This document shows positions 35,535-47,911 of a stretch of DNA of 64,000 nucleotides, in pieces. Under the pieces are notes generated by a model. The model was given only the letters and a program-made list of their open reading frames with translations. It made no database searches and was not told the origin of the DNA. A program made the translations under genes and the position numbers. Position 1 is the stretch's first letter. Each line of letters begins with the position of its first letter. The DNA comes from Bisporella sp. PMI_857 (taxonomy: Eukaryota > Ascomycota > Leotiomycetes > Helotiales > Helotiaceae), in NCBI GenBank assembly GCA_021307315.1, contig JAJSPD010000037.1:310001-374000 (forward strand), read 5' to 3'.

Positions 35535-36779
35535 TCGAACTAAATTTGGAATATCGGCGTTCCGAGATGGAAGAATGAACCCAATACACAAGGCCGGAGA
35601 TTCTGGGTGATCATTGCAAGTGTGTTGACTTACTGGACTTCTCTACGTCAACATAGCGCTAAACCTCAAAAGCTTCCTGTCCTATTGTAGTTCTTCAATG
35701 AGGTGAAAAAGTTCTAGGGTCATTTAATATAAAACGCTCCCCAAGTTAGAAGTAGCCATCATCACTGTATATCGTCGTCGGGCTAGGGCTCCTTTTCAGC
35801 GCTGGGGAGTTACCAACGCCATGCAAGATTTCTCGCCTTATTTCAAAGTCCATATTGATTAATTGGCTCGGTGGATTGATTGTTGAGGGCTAACGACTTG
35901 CTTGATTCTCGCTGGGGGAATCGTTGACGTATGTGATGGAAGCGTCGGGTTATATCTTGTGGGCTTTACAAAGCAAGACTTAGATCTTCAAGAACCGTGC
36001 CTAAAGGAGAAAGACATAACTGTTTGATTTAATCATGGTGCAGCCACGTGAAAAACTCTCATGTAAATACCAACGTTGAAAATATTAGTGGTCTCACAAT
36101 GCGGCAACTTTAGGCAATAGATATTGGAATATTTGGACATATTTGTAAGAATCCGCATGGAAACATATATGGCTTCTCGAAGATTCATCGGGATTATTAT
36201 GAAATATCTTGATGGGCCCTTCCGATCAACTTTGTAGAAAGATTGCTGGACTCTTGCAGTATATATGGGTTGAGGCTCGAAGTAATGCCTCGATTCTCAA
36301 CAACAACCAACGCTTTATACCAATTTCAAGGTTTTCATAGTAAATTTTTTGCACACAACATGAGGATATTGAGATGCTACTGCCTGGAAGTTAGAAGGCA
36401 AGATTGGTAGGATGGCTGATTACTCTCAAATAGCAGTCGTAGAAGGGTAGGAGAGAAGAATACAATAAGAAATTACGGATAGGGAAAAGAGATAAAACAT
36501 AAAAAATGCCCTGACGCGCTTAACATGCTCTTAGTTATTCTCATTTCATTCCGATTTTACTCATACTCAGACTGTTCATTGCTAACTGAATTAAGAACGC
36601 TGCCTATTAGGTAGTGGTTGATTATACATACACTTAATGTCATAACTATCCGCAATCAACGCCATCGCAGTGCGTCCCTCCAAATTTCTTCCTAACGCCA
36701 TAGTATGCTCCGTAACCATGAGTAAATCCCACCCTACGCCTGATTTCTTCAACATTTTACAAGATCCAACTTCTATGCC
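35535..36779. other. Intergenic region
   Basis: Upstream flank of the dead transporter and 3' flank of the glutaredoxin gene. No gene seen. Confidence 0.5.
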
Positions 36780-37601
36780 CTATTTGAGGCCATGTGCTGC
36801 AACAGGTTTCGCTTTCACCTCAATTTTCTTGTTGCCCAATTCAATAATCTTGTCGATCAATTTGTCGTTTTCGTCCAAGTCAGCAACGTCGTCCCCGCCG
36901 CCAATGGACACCGCATTGATGAGCACATTAGGCACTGTCTTCCGTCCCGTAAGTTCTGCCAGCCGAGCCTGTAGACCTGGGCCAAGGGGATGTAAATCTA
37001 GTTCGACGATATGCGGCGCAGGATCAATTATGTATTTTTCCAGAACCATTTTCGCTTTCCGAGAGAACGGGCAGTAGGATTTACTGAACACGATTACTAT
37101 TGCCAGTTAGCCTTTCCATATCGCTTGAGGAAATTGTGCACACTTACTCGGCGATTTCCTTAAAATGGTATTCAGCTCCGTCTCAATATCATGTTCCTCT
37201 TGACTCTCCTCCTTAACAACCTTCTGTCCCTCCGCACCATACTTCTTCCTCCCCGCAACGCTTTTCTCCTCTCTTGCACCTTCTGCCGCACTACCCACGC
37301 CGACTAAACTGCTTGGTGGGTCTGGCTTAGGCGCCTTTGCATTCGCATTATTCTTCGCCACCTGTGCAGCTTGCTTCAATCGCTCAGCCATATTCTTGGC
37401 TATCTCAGCGTCCTCATCTATTTTCACAGCCTGGGACTTTTTCTTATTCTCCATCCCTTTCACAGTCTTTGAATAGAAATCTCCAAAATTACGACTGTCG
37501 AGCTCGCGCTGTTGGCGTAGGGAGGAAGTATAGAAGAGGGTTGTGACGACGATGCAGACAACAAGGACTGCGAAGACCTTCACGCGACGAACGGAAGGCA
37601 T
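36780..37601 (-). CDS. GRX6: Membrane-anchored monothiol glutaredoxin (Grx6/Grx7 type)
   Basis: Thiol oxidoreductase of the early secretory pathway. Two exons on the minus strand, 37148-37601 and 36780-37096, give 256 aa. An N-terminal signal anchor (KVFAVLVVCIVVTTLFY, about residues 8-24) is followed by a charged Lys/Ala/Glu-rich stem (about 30-140) and a glutaredoxin domain from about residue 152. The active site is CPFS with Cys160 and no second Cys, the monothiol pattern of Grx6/Grx7. The TVPNVLINAVSIGGGDDV block contains the cis-Pro and the GG glutathione-binding turn. The intron lies just before the IIVFSKSYC strand. In yeast Grx6 and Grx7 sit in the ER and Golgi lumen; the same topology is inferred here. 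Confidence 0.92.
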
Positions 37602-38307
37602 TTGAGAGGGGCGTCGAAGGAATGGCGCAGTTTGAACAGCTGTATTTTATTAGATAAGAACCATCTTTTTGTTGATATGGGTTGAACATACGAGCGTGCC
37701 TGTGCTGATATTTGTGCATTGAAGTGGTTCTCGTTATTTTCAACACGAAAATTAGGGACGGTGTAGTTTCGCGCCGAGTTAAGCTGTTGCGACTTTGCAA
37801 CTCCCACAAAGAATCTTATTTATATCTGATCTTGAGACAATGGGTTGCGTAAGGGTGTGGTGTAGCGTCGCTTCGGCCCTTAATTGAGTCCGGCCGCCAA
37901 GTCAGCTGTGGAGGAAAATGCGGAGAGGATGCTTGGCGCAAATCTCTATTAATGGTCCTAATCTGGATTAGCGTTATTTTCTTATGCGGCTCTAGGGTCT
38001 TTTTGAATGAAACTGAGACTCTCTGCTTAATGTCAACTTTAGCTTTCTGAGCGGTTGTACTAATATGTGAACATCATAGATCTCGGTAAGAATCTGTGCT
38101 TCAAGGATAGAAATGCAAATAGATAGTCATCTTATTAGGGAATTAGTTTTATTTTCTTTTATACAAGCGGCCCTGATTAAAGAAGAAAGCCCAATGATAA
38201 TCCGCTATTGTACAAGAACGCTATACCTGCCCCTTCCCCAACTATTCCTTTTCATGAAACGCCACGCTACCCCCTTTCATTAACTCCCCTTAGTCCAGTC
38301 GTACACC
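37602..38307. other. Intergenic region
   Basis: Promoter of the glutaredoxin gene and 3' flank of the hydrolase gene. Nothing else seen. Confidence 0.5.
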
Positions 38308-41103
38308 TTATCTGAAAGCCCCTACACTTGCCCGTTCTCTCAAGGCCCGTCTTCCGTTTTCCCCCTTACCAATGCCAGTCACTTTCATCCAGTCCTCCCA
38401 TTCTCGCGCAATTTCCATTAAAACACCACCCATTACAGCGGCAGATGCCATGAGACCATGGCCCTCGCCTTCAAGCACTCGTACCTCACACCTCCTCATG
38501 GTCTTTCCTAACCATCTGACATTCTCAACGGGAACTCGAGTATCCTTGCTTCCGTGATGAATTATTACTGGTCGCGTGATATCCACGTATCGGAAGCCAA
38601 TAGTGTGCCTTCGCTCCAAGCATACTAGTAGATCAACAGCAGGGTTAGCACCCAAGGTAGCTAGATTCCAAATTGCTTGAGTGAGGCGAGAGTCGTAGGT
38701 TATTTGTCGCTCTTTATCAGCCAAAGAACTTGCTGCAGCTGCCAGTATTGCAGCTTCGTGATGTGGATCTGATGGATCCTTTGCTGCCTTTTCTAGAGCA
38801 CCTCGTTCCGAGGGATCTGGGTAGATGGTAGAATTTCTACCGTGGTTCTCCTTGTCAACTCCAGGGGATGCTGTGTTTCTACCAGTAGGAGCAGGCGTGT
38901 CACGGCCAGTAGATTTACGCTTGCTTCGTCCCTTAGTCTTTGGGAGGCTGCTGGTTATTGAGCTGCTTGTGGCACTCATGAAACTGGAATTTGCAGCCTT
39001 TAGAATGGGGGTAGGAAGCGCGCGAAGAATGCGCTGAGAGGTGGGTATAGCGTTTATCGGCGGAGAAACAACTTGCGCACCAAACACATTCATTTGAGAA
39101 GGCGGAATCCATGGCGCAAGGAGATGAATGCGGCCCCGGATATGCTGCGGCATACGTAAAGCTGTTGCAAGTGCATATATTGCGCCTGCAGAATGAGCCA
39201 GGATGGAAAATTTCGTGATCTTCAAGGCTTGACATATTGCATAAACATCGTCTATTATCAATTAGCGACGTGCAGTCCCACCAAGAGAGGGTAAAGGGTT
39301 CAACATACCAGGCCAACTGAGTGGCGTTTCTGTTCCATCGTTATAGGGTTCGCTATCTCCTACACCAGGCCGATCCGGAGTAATCAGACGTAACTTCAAT
39401 GTCAAGGCAAGTTCGTCGTAAAATGCCGTGATATACCGCGTCAAACCCATGCCAACACAGCAGAAAACAGCAAAGCCTTCAGAGTCTCCAACTTCTGAGA
39501 AGGAAATTGTTCTGCCAGTCTGCGGATGCCGTATCTTTTGCGAAAGGCGTGGAGAGCATAAGTATGCCTCCACCGCATCGTCTACAGAATCGGCGCTTGT
39601 AGGCCTGTCATCGACATGAATCTGCGGCGGTTTGGCAGTTTCCGATGAAACTGCTCCTGATAATGGCGTAGAGCTACTTCTGTGGTGGGAATCCTTCTCG
39701 GAAGATCGAGGGCTCAATGGGGCAGATAGCCGCTTAAGTCGCGACCCATTCCGTTTCGGTTTTGTAGTAGTATCTACTGTTTCAACTTTGCCAGATAACC
39801 TTCTCTGATCGGAAGAAAGATTCGCACGATCGGGGCTTGGTCTCGCCTTTCTTTGTGCAACAGACGGGGAAGGCGCTCCTTCATCTACATCTCCAATGAC
39901 TTGAAGTTGATCAGACTTTGAGTTCCCAGTGGCTTGCTTGCTTGACAAAGTATTGGACTTCGATGGCTGAACATTTTCCAGAGAGTCTAAAGGCTCCATC
40001 ATTTTTGAGTTGCCATCAGAGGATTGCTCTCGTCGGCTTCGATCCCGCTTGCGCCCTAATTTCTCCTCATCTTGCTCGTGGATTACATCCGTATTGTCTT
40101 CACTAGTACGTTTGCTGCTGTGCCGGCTTGATCGGTGGGAAGAACGATGCGTCGACGATTTTGGCTTGCGAAGTGACGAGTCCCTGGTTGGTATGAATCT
40201 GCCAGATCCAACACCTCCGTGACCAAATGAACTCAAAGCAGGGCTTACCACATCCGTAGTCTGTTTTGTGGGTGTAGACTCTTCAGGTTCCTCGCCGATG
40301 GCGGTCTCTGCCATGAAAGAGTCGGAGTCGAAATGTGTTAGAGTTAATCGGTCCATGGTGGCTTTTCCGCCTCCTACCACATCACTACCTGCCCTCTTAC
40401 GCTCCTGATCTTTCTCACGTAATCGCTCTCTGGAACTCATGTACATTAACCCTCTCTGTTTTCTCGCTTGTTTCTTCCCCCAACTTTCACTAGAGGACCT
40501 CCTTCTCAATTCTGGTACGGGAGCTATGCCGCGCTCGATTGACAGGTTCCCTATACTGGCAGTATCATCCTGGTCCTTGGATCCTGACGAGCCTTTCGAT
40601 GATGGTCTTGATCCAACTCTTAAGAAACCCTTGAAACCATTCGTATCTCGTGGAGATTTTGGCGGCGCAGTCAGAGGCGAGAAGCCAGAAGGGGGTTTTG
40701 CTGTCCGAATGACGGGTGGACTTGCAGCAAGTTCATCCAAAGATTTCTCCTCATCTGCCAGATCTCGTAAAGATGGCTGATCGAAAGCGCCGTAATCTAT
40801 ACCAAAGCTGCCGCCCTGTGTCCTCCCTCTATGCTGTTGCGCATTGGCGCCGCTGCCTCCTTTATTAAATGTAGTATTAAGCGCGGATGGAGAGACAGGA
40901 CTTGAATGACTTCCAAGGCCGTCGAAATGCTGACTTGCGGGCGACGAGATGATTGAAAGGGATGTGATGAGGTTGGAGATTACTTCTGGTGAAGCAGGCT
41001 GTAACTGAACGCGGTTCGAGGAATGCGTCGAGGGACCTTGAAGGGATTTTCGACGTCCATGACCTCCTCTATGGCGATTGGGAATGGGTGGAGGGGTTTC
41101 CAT
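38308..41103 (-). CDS. Large alpha/beta hydrolase with disordered N-terminus
   Basis: Two exons on the minus strand, 39309-41103 and 38308-39251, give 912 aa. The first 500 or so residues are low-complexity, rich in Ser, Arg and Pro, with many possible phosphorylation sites. The hydrolase fold begins near 540 (FAVFCCVGMGLTRY) and has LITPDRPGVGDSEPY as the oxyanion-side loop. The nucleophile elbow is AHSAG with Ser619; the likely acid is the Asp in HGSKDTRVP, and the catalytic His is in LEGEGHGLM. The single intron falls just before the helix leading to the elbow. Within the core, an inserted Ser/Thr/Lys-rich segment (about 690-760) separates the cap from the C-terminal part. Substrate unknown; no signal peptide, so probably intracellular. 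The triad looks complete. Confidence 0.85.
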
Positions 41104-42057
41104 AATTATTAGCTGATTCGAATTCTACGACTTTTTCTTGGTACTGCACTGACTCTCCAAAACTACGTTCCTGTACCTAATGTTTCAGAACAGCAATCGA
41201 TTTGTCGCGTTGGACTGTCGAGTCTGAGAAAGGGTTTGAAATACTATCATGCGCCTGCCATTGGACGAGCGTAATGCAGGTGGTGTAAGGGCAGCAACCT
41301 AGAAGCTATGCAGCTTAGTTCAATGAGCCTTTGATGTAAGGGATCGGATTAGGCTCGGTGCATCGAGAAAACGGGTTGGGTGGGAATCGGGTACACACCT
41401 CCAAAGACAAAAGCGAAGCTGGCGATAAAAGACAAGTGTCTCGGAAGAGGATCAATAGAGGAATGCGAGATGGTCTTGAGCAGATTGTGCGCGGATAATT
41501 ATTGTCTTGTTGTTCCTTTGATCGTGACCCCCAAACCTGAGGGAGGGAGCGGAGTCTCTTGTTAGGCTTCGCTGCTGGCACATCAACCTTCAAGTACTTC
41601 TGCACGCGTCCAGCCCATGAAACACAATCCGCGGACCGCAATGGTTCTTCAAGACACCAAGAGAAGCGTAATTATGCAATGCAAATGCATGCAACAAGCC
41701 GTATCGGCGTGTTTACTGTATGGGAGGAAAAAGTTGAGAAAGTCATGCAGTAGTTTGGCCACGCATCCGCATCAATTCTGGAGATTTCAACCTCGTACCC
41801 CTGAAAGGGAAAAGGGTCTGTGCGAATGCTAAATATTGGGGGTGTCAAATATACCCATCCGAAAAGGTTAAAGCCATCTGGACCACTCGGGGCAACGATT
41901 AAACGGTTGGTCGCTCCAGGTTTCCTTGTGAAAGATTACGAGATCATGTTACAAGTACTGTAGACAATGGGGAGCTGTGCCCGGTTGTACTATACTGTAA
42001 GGACCTACTCTAACCGTCGTGACCTACCAGAATTAGCAAAAGATGCAAGTCGCCAAC

Positions 42058-42125
42058 GTGCATGCATGCAGGCAGGCAGGCAGGCAGTATAGCACCAGTA
42101 CAGCACCAGTACAGCGCCAGCACGG
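42058..42125. repeat. Simple repeats: (GCAT)n, (GGCA)n and CAGTACAGCAC units
   Basis: GCATGCATGCA runs into five CAGG units and then into three 11-bp units of the type AGCACCAGTAC with small changes. Likely replication-slippage product. Confidence 0.8.
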
Positions 42126-42321
42126 TAGCAGTGCGTTATTCCATCCGGAGTATTCAACAACTCCCGAATCCCAACTAATCGGAAGGGATATCTCGCCTAA
42201 GCAAGCTCGAGGCACCAACCCAGCACCGGCACTGCTTTCCCTCTCCTCTAGAGGACCCTTGAAAGCTTGGTAGGAGCGGGCCGACATTTTTCCGACTGGA
42301 TGTGGAGATGATGGGGAATCA

Positions 42322-42337
42322 GGTTAATTAATTAACC
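42322..42337. promoter_or_regulatory. 16-bp perfect palindrome GGTTAATTAATTAACC
   Basis: Fully symmetrical, 178 bp upstream of the start codon of the membrane hydroxylase-like gene. It could bind a dimeric regulator; that is inference from symmetry and position alone. Confidence 0.5.
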
Positions 42338-42514
42338 CAGCCCCGACCTACGTCACTGCCAGCCTTATGATGTTTCCTTGAGGAATCGGTGTTACAATAA
42401 CATCTGTCTATATAAGTATGGCTCAAGTGAGCTCAGTTCCTTTATTTAATACCCAGTATTTATGCTGCTAGTCGATATTTCAAGCAATAAGAGCTAGAAT
42501 CAACTTTGTCAACT

Positions 42515-43693
42515 ATGGACGCATTATTATCTCTGCCCATCATGGGTTATTTTCTTATGCCTGGATTAACTTCATACAGCACTTCACTAAATGTGCTATT
42601 CTTCTATATGGTATGCCCGATCCCAAACCTTCTCGGTTCGCGGCGCAATATGCTAATGCTAGACAGACGTGGAGCACTTTAGTCCTCTCGCATTCACCCC
42701 TCAAAGTTGAGATCCTCGGTGTATTAGGCATTCGAACGCTCTTCTTCCTCATTCCCTCGTTGCTATTCCTGCTTTTCGACAGTATATTGCCTAGCCTAGC
42801 TGTGGGAATCAAGACACAAAGCGATGCTGCTTTACCGGTTCGAGGTGGAGGGTCAAGAGCTTTCAGAAAAGGTGGCGGTAGACCTGAGTGGTATGCGGTC
42901 GTGGGTCTCAGCCTATTCAACATTATCTTCACAACGGCGATTCAAGCTGGATTAGAATCACTTTTTACGGAGGTCCTAGAAATAAGGAGTGTACTGAAGG
43001 TTACAACAACATTGCCCATGCCATGGAGCATTGCCAAGGATGTTCTTAGATGCCTGTTGCTACGAGAGGTTCGTTCAATTCCTACATGGCGAGCTGTTTA
43101 AATTTGGCTGGCTGCTTGCTTTAAGACTAGCGTGATGTAAACATAAAAGACTAACAAGGATCTAGGGCTTTCAATACTACATTCATCGATTTATCCTTCA
43201 CTCAAAGTCTCCTAATACCCTCAGCAAGTTACACAACACATACTTTCACTCCATCACATCCCCGTTCTCTTTCTCTGCACACTATGACCATCCGGTGTCC
43301 TATCTATTCTTCAGATTCTTGCCAACATACCTTCCCGCCGCACTGTTTCGCACGCACCTCCTGACGTATCTACTCTTATTATCCTTGATCACTCTCGAAG
43401 AAACCTTGACTCTGTCCGGCTACTCCACCGTCCCTGGAATTATGCTAGGAGGCATCACCCGAAGACAAGATCTACACAGCGAATGCCGCGGCCAGGGCAA
43501 TTATTCTCCATGGGGTCTGCTAGATTGGATCCACGGCACAAGTATTGGCCCAGACGTCGTCGATGATATCAGAGACGAGTCTGAGAAGCACCAGATTGCT
43601 GAGAGGAGTGGCAAGGCTTGGGACGACACCAAAGAAAGCGGGAAGCGGGGTCTAAGGGCTTGGAATGGGAGGAGAAAGAGCAGAAAGGCGTGA
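42515..43693 (+). CDS. Fatty acid hydroxylase/sterol desaturase superfamily membrane protein
   Basis: Di-iron membrane enzyme family acting on lipids or sterols in the ER. Three exons, 42515-42610, 42667-43068 and 43166-43693, give 341 aa. Hydrophobic segments lie near residues 20-35, 45-70 and 100-120. The histidine clusters follow the second junction: HRFILH (about 173-178), HNTYFH (about 189-194) and AHYDHP (about 204). A further hydrophobic pair precedes the C-terminal part, which has HSECRGQGNYSPWGLLDWIHGT and then a charged tail. The spacing of the first two motifs is HX4H, close to but not identical with the textbook HX3H/HX2HH. Substrate unknown. Intron 2 uses a GTTCGT donor, like the one in DPP III. 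The start is the first ATG of the open frame. Confidence 0.85.
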
Positions 43694-44522
43694 TGATTTA
43701 TTGGGTAGTGAGGTTATGATCGCGTTCTGTTTATGTTTGGATTTACGTCCCTTTTTTCTCAGTATATACCCCTTCTAGTTGTCACAAATTAATGCAATCG
43801 CAATCTTCATTTTTCTCATGTAGGGATCCTTCGCTTCCAGTTTTCCCATGATACAATTTTCATCTCCGCCATCTAATACTCTCACAGACAGTGTATGCCA
43901 AGCAGGCAGGATGTAGCAAACCTGTGAGGTGACGAAGAACCTGTTGATAACCCGATCTAGCGGTCCCTAAATTCGACTTTCCGGGATATACTCTTATCTT
44001 GCTGTGCAGCAGATCGGCTAGATCTTGACCAAAGAGCTCAAACATCACTTCCTTATCTTCCTCTCAACCCATTTTCTATCCCTTTGAACACATATTCGTT
44101 GATGGACCCATGACATATGTCTCACGAGGTTTGTGGGGATCTAAATTGAATGAATGCATGTATTTGCCGGCCGCTAATAGTGCATGGTGCTGTCACAGAT
44201 AGCCGGGGTGTATAGCGTGGTGTTATTAGTAGAAGAGCAGGCTATAGCGGTCTCCTACCTGCGAGCTGCTTTTGGTAGTGTGGAAGAGACGTTGAAAATA
44301 AGAGCCTTGTTAACTCTTGATTATCTGGGATTTTGGATAATAATGGTTAAACGTTGTGAGGTATTGGTGTCACATCTGCAATATAAGGATACTGAAGGTA
44401 TACAAATGGATATGCTCTAGATGAGCATTTTATCCTCTGAATAAAAGTACATTTTAGGTATCTCGCCGTCCAAATATACATTCCTGATCATACAAATCCT
44501 GCCATTAATCTCGAACCAGCAC
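43694..44522. other. Intergenic region between convergent genes
   Basis: No gene seen. Confidence 0.5.
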
Positions 44523-45754
44523 TTAGTTGGCGCCGCGACCTGGGCGATCATGTACTGGCAGGCCTCTCTCACGCAATTCTTTTTCGATAACCTTCCACCT
44601 ACCTACCATCTTCTCCTTATCCTCGAAGCTCAACTTAGGATAGACACTGACATTGGGCAGTGTAAGCAAATCCTCCTTCTGAGCAAGCACCTCAATCAAT
44701 GTCTTAGGTTTGGGCGGCGTGATGAGCTCGTTGAGCAGACTCTGTGCGTTGTGTATCGAGCGCAGGGCAGAATCTGGGATTCGCTTTCCTGTCAGTTGCA
44801 TGGTGCGCTTTATGACCTAAACGAGATGTTAGCGAGCTTGCAACCAGCGTGATATGCGTATATACTTACAGCAAACTTGATTTTGGGATCCGCTAAAGTG
44901 ATTTGTTTCCATGATGGGTCCCACGACGCAATGAGTTCCTCGTAGGTATCAAATGTTTGGGTTTCGGTCTGTAGGAGATCTACCGCAGACCTGTCCACAG
45001 CAATATTTTCCTCTGATTCTGCGCTAGTCTTCGAGGGAGTAATTTGCACAAAGTCCGTAGTATGAGAAAGGTCAGGTCGAATAGCGTAAACGACATCCAA
45101 GGGCTTTTTAGTTTTCAGGGCGTTGAAAACTTCAACCATCGCTCTATGCAGTGTGGCCTCCAGTACCTCATTATCTTCAATGATATTTCTGGACATAAAA
45201 CCCTGGAAATGGTACTTGGGTTCGGTAGGACCTCCAACTTCTTCCAAGCCATGCCATGTTTCGGCAGGTGTGTATGAAGAGCTCTCGCTGACATCCTCTG
45301 GCGCGAAGTAGTGCTTCTGCGGAGGGTCATGGACTAGCATTTGTGCAAATTTTCCCATAGCAATCTTTTGCACCCATTTCTTTGACATGGGCTGCTTGTT
45401 CGTTTTTGAACTGGAAACTTTGCGGCCCTTTCGTTTTAAGTAGCCATGAGAATCGGTCTCAGTCTGCTCCTCGATTCCTTCACCCCCCTCATTACTTTTG
45501 CCACTGCGAGTAGATTTTCTGATTCTTTCAACTACGCTTTCTCCGCCATAAGGGTCTTTCAGTCCTGGAGGCTCGTCTGTCCCCCAAATCTTTTTGCGGA
45601 TCTTCTCCGTGTCGAAGACAGCATTGCGGGTGGAACATGTAGAGAATGATGTCGCTTGGTGCTTGCATGTAGCACATCGAGATATGGGCGGCGCTGATGT
45701 CCCCGCCCTTATGAGGCCAATTGGCCGCTCTATTCTAGATATTCGACGCATCAT
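44523..45754 (-). CDS. Mitochondrial large-subunit ribosomal protein mL50 (L50 family)
   Basis: Two exons on the minus strand, 44870-45754 and 44523-44816, give 392 aa. The N-terminus MMRRISRIERPIGLIRAGTS is basic with no acidic residue except one Glu, as expected for mitochondrial import. A long charged linker follows (about 50-130). The conserved part is in the last third: FDTYEELIASWDPSWKQITL, then after the splice KFAVIKRTMQLTGKRIPD and a C-terminal LSFEDKEKMVGRWKVIEKEL. This matches the pattern I know for the fungal mitochondrial 39S/L50 family (yeast Mrpl13 group). It is back to back with a small secretory-pathway gene across 229 bp. Identification is from memory of the family pattern, so the exact subunit name is moderately sure. 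Confidence 0.75.
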
Positions 45755-45983
45755 GGAGTGGTTGATGGTCTTCTGAGAATTTATTGCTGGAATTCCGCGT
45801 CTGATGGCACTCGGCCGCTAGTGAACCCACTATTTTCAGTAACGCCAAGAGCTAAGCTCTCGAACTTGAGTTCAATATCATCTCAATAACAGCGCACCAG
45901 CAGACAAGAAACAGACATGTAAAGGCTGCGCATCTACGAGGCCGTACAGATAGAGAGCCAGAATTCCTTCTCGAATAATCACC
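45755..45983. promoter_or_regulatory. Short divergent promoter between mL50 and the small membrane protein gene
   Basis: 229 bp separate the two start codons, so both promoters must lie here. Confidence 0.5.
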
Positions 45984-46472
45984 ATGCCAAGATCATTCCT
46001 GCTTGTGCTGATAGCATGGGTATTCATTGCTTCAACGGTGGAAGCCTGTAAGTCTACACAGAAATAGTACCTTTATAACAACTGCTAATGATGTTCAGCC
46101 CCGCCATCTTTTTGTAAATGCACCTGTTTCTCAAATAGCACAATCATCCCTCTTTCGTCACACGCCTCCACCTCTACGGATAAGCCGCCGCGCCTTGATA
46201 GACGGGCACCATCTGCAACATGCACTTTGTGTAACCGAGCATTTTGTCTTTCTCAAAGACTCCCTATATGCAAGGAAGCGGAAGAGAAGGATGTTTTTAC
46301 AACATGTTTCCAAAGAGACAGTCGAAAGGACCAGATAGTGGTACTGACGTTTATCACTGGGACTGTTGGCCTCCTGGGCTGGGCTGCTGTTAAAAAAGTT
46401 CTAGAGAAAAGGAAAGTCTCGAATCTTGGAATACAAGATACGCAACAAGGCTATGTTGCTGTTGGTCGGTGA
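45984..46472 (+). CDS. Small Cys-rich secretory-pathway membrane protein
   Basis: Two exons, 45984-46047 and 46099-46472, give 145 aa. A signal peptide (RSFLLVLIAWVFIASTVEA) covers residues 1-21. The luminal part has many Cys in an ordered pattern: FCKCTCFSNSTIIPL, then CTLCNRAFCLSQRLPIC and TTCFQRDSRKD. The NST is a possible glycosylation site. A transmembrane helix (IVVLTFITGTVGLLGWA) precedes a short basic tail. The motif FCKCTCF-NSTIIPL plus CFQRDS-KD recalls a small conserved fungal protein of unknown role, and the even number of spaced Cys suggests disulphides. The first exon encodes almost exactly the signal peptide. Confidence 0.75.
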
Positions 46473-46989
46473 ATGAATAGGACAATGAATATTTACGTTA
46501 CCCACTACGGGATCTGAAAATGGACGATATATTCCGACCTGTGTTGTCGTTTGGCCTTTCGAATACTGAGCATTGGTCATACTATATTTTGCCGTCACAA
46601 CTAAATCCAGACCATCAGATATTGATTCATTTGCATTAACTTATTCAATTTACAACATATTGAATTGCACTTCAGCATCATTTGCTAGCCAAGAAATTCC
46701 ACCCTTAACTCGTTGCTCTCTTGGAATTATATCAAGATGTTGTTTAGCGTGCAGGCAGGGGTTTGCCTTGCCCATCGTAGCAAAACATTCAGTCCTCACA
46801 AGCCTTGTACGAAAGGCTTCAAGAGACGGCATCAATAATATGGCTACTCACTTGGAGTGATTGAGGTTTCTTATATTAGGGACACTGCATCGATTGATCT
46901 TTTAAACAACTTTCATCTCTTGTAGTCGACGAGTTCTGACAGGTTAGCAAGCTCCGTCATATATAAACATCACCCGATCGTCCCCACGT
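46473..46989. other. Intergenic region
   Basis: No gene seen; start of an accessory, decayed stretch. Confidence 0.4.
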
Positions 46990-47911
46990 TGCTTAGGAGC
47001 TTTGCCTACGGCCATGGAAACTACATTACGCAAACATACTTACGAAGGGATAAGCAGATCAAATATCTTCATGTCTACTTTAGAAGACTACTACGACTAC
47101 GTTGTAATCGTTGCCGACGCCGGATCTGACGCAAAATACATTCAGAACTCTTTTCGCAAGGTACATTAATATCTTGGGCTACATCAGTAGGGCTAAAGGA
47201 AGACAAAGGGGCATTGCACTAGCCAAATTGAAGTTTTTGAGAGACTTCAGTGATAATGAAGAGCATGGGGAAAGGTACACATGTCCAAGGTTGATTTGAC
47301 ATGGCAGTTTGAAGCTTTTAGATTCAAACCGACAGCGCTAGATTTGCTCCTCGATGAAGCAGCTCTTGGATTAACTATTCGTCAGCGAGAAATAGAATCA
47401 TGGAGAGACTGGATCAAGAGGGCTGTCGAAACTGCGTAAGACTTTAATTTTGGTTTCTCCAACGAACTCAGGGGGGCTTTCTTTTCAAATCACCGCACGC
47501 TTCTGCAATCGGCCATGATCCACTGATTAGAAACTGAATACAATTTGCAGCGCATGTTCATCACCTAATGGTAATGCTAAAATCATCTTAGCAATTGTAG
47601 GTGTGCGATTCCAAAGACAGCATCGAGTTAGCAGTAGCAGATAAACACCTTTATCTAGTTGACTTGGTCTTTTAACAAAATGCAAATACGAATATCGAGT
47701 TAGCAAGATCCTTGCCGCTCTATATGATAGCTCAAATATGAAGACTATTGCCGTGATTACTATGGCTTTCATTCTAGCCACATTATTCGCAGCGCTATTC
47801 GATATACTAGTCTTTGACTGGAACACTACACCAATTGTGAAAATAAAGTTTTGGATTTCCTGGACAATAACGAGCCCCGTCAACCTCCTGTATTTGCTGT
47901 CTAGTTTCTAA
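46990..47911 (+). pseudogene. Relic of a CorA-like membrane transporter-type protein
   Basis: The end of the stretch reads SSNMKTIAVITMAFILATLF then FDWNTTPIVKIKFWISW, which is the paired C-terminal transmembrane region typical of the large fungal CorA-like/Mg-transporter-like group. Upstream, TALDLLLDEAALGLTIRQRE and ESWRDWIKRAVETA (about 47330-47440) look like its soluble part. The pieces are not in one open frame. Just before SSNMKT the helix ANTNIELARSL is in a different frame from ALYDSSNMKT, so there is a frameshift near 47715, and stops interrupt 47450-47680. No splice sites rescue it. Confidence 0.65.

Larger units (their letters stand above)
41104..42514. other. Intergenic divergent region with simple repeats and a palindrome
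   Basis: About 1.4 kb between two outward-facing genes. It contains the CAGG/CAG-rich repeat at 42058-42125 and the palindrome at 42322-42337. No gene supported. Confidence 0.5.
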
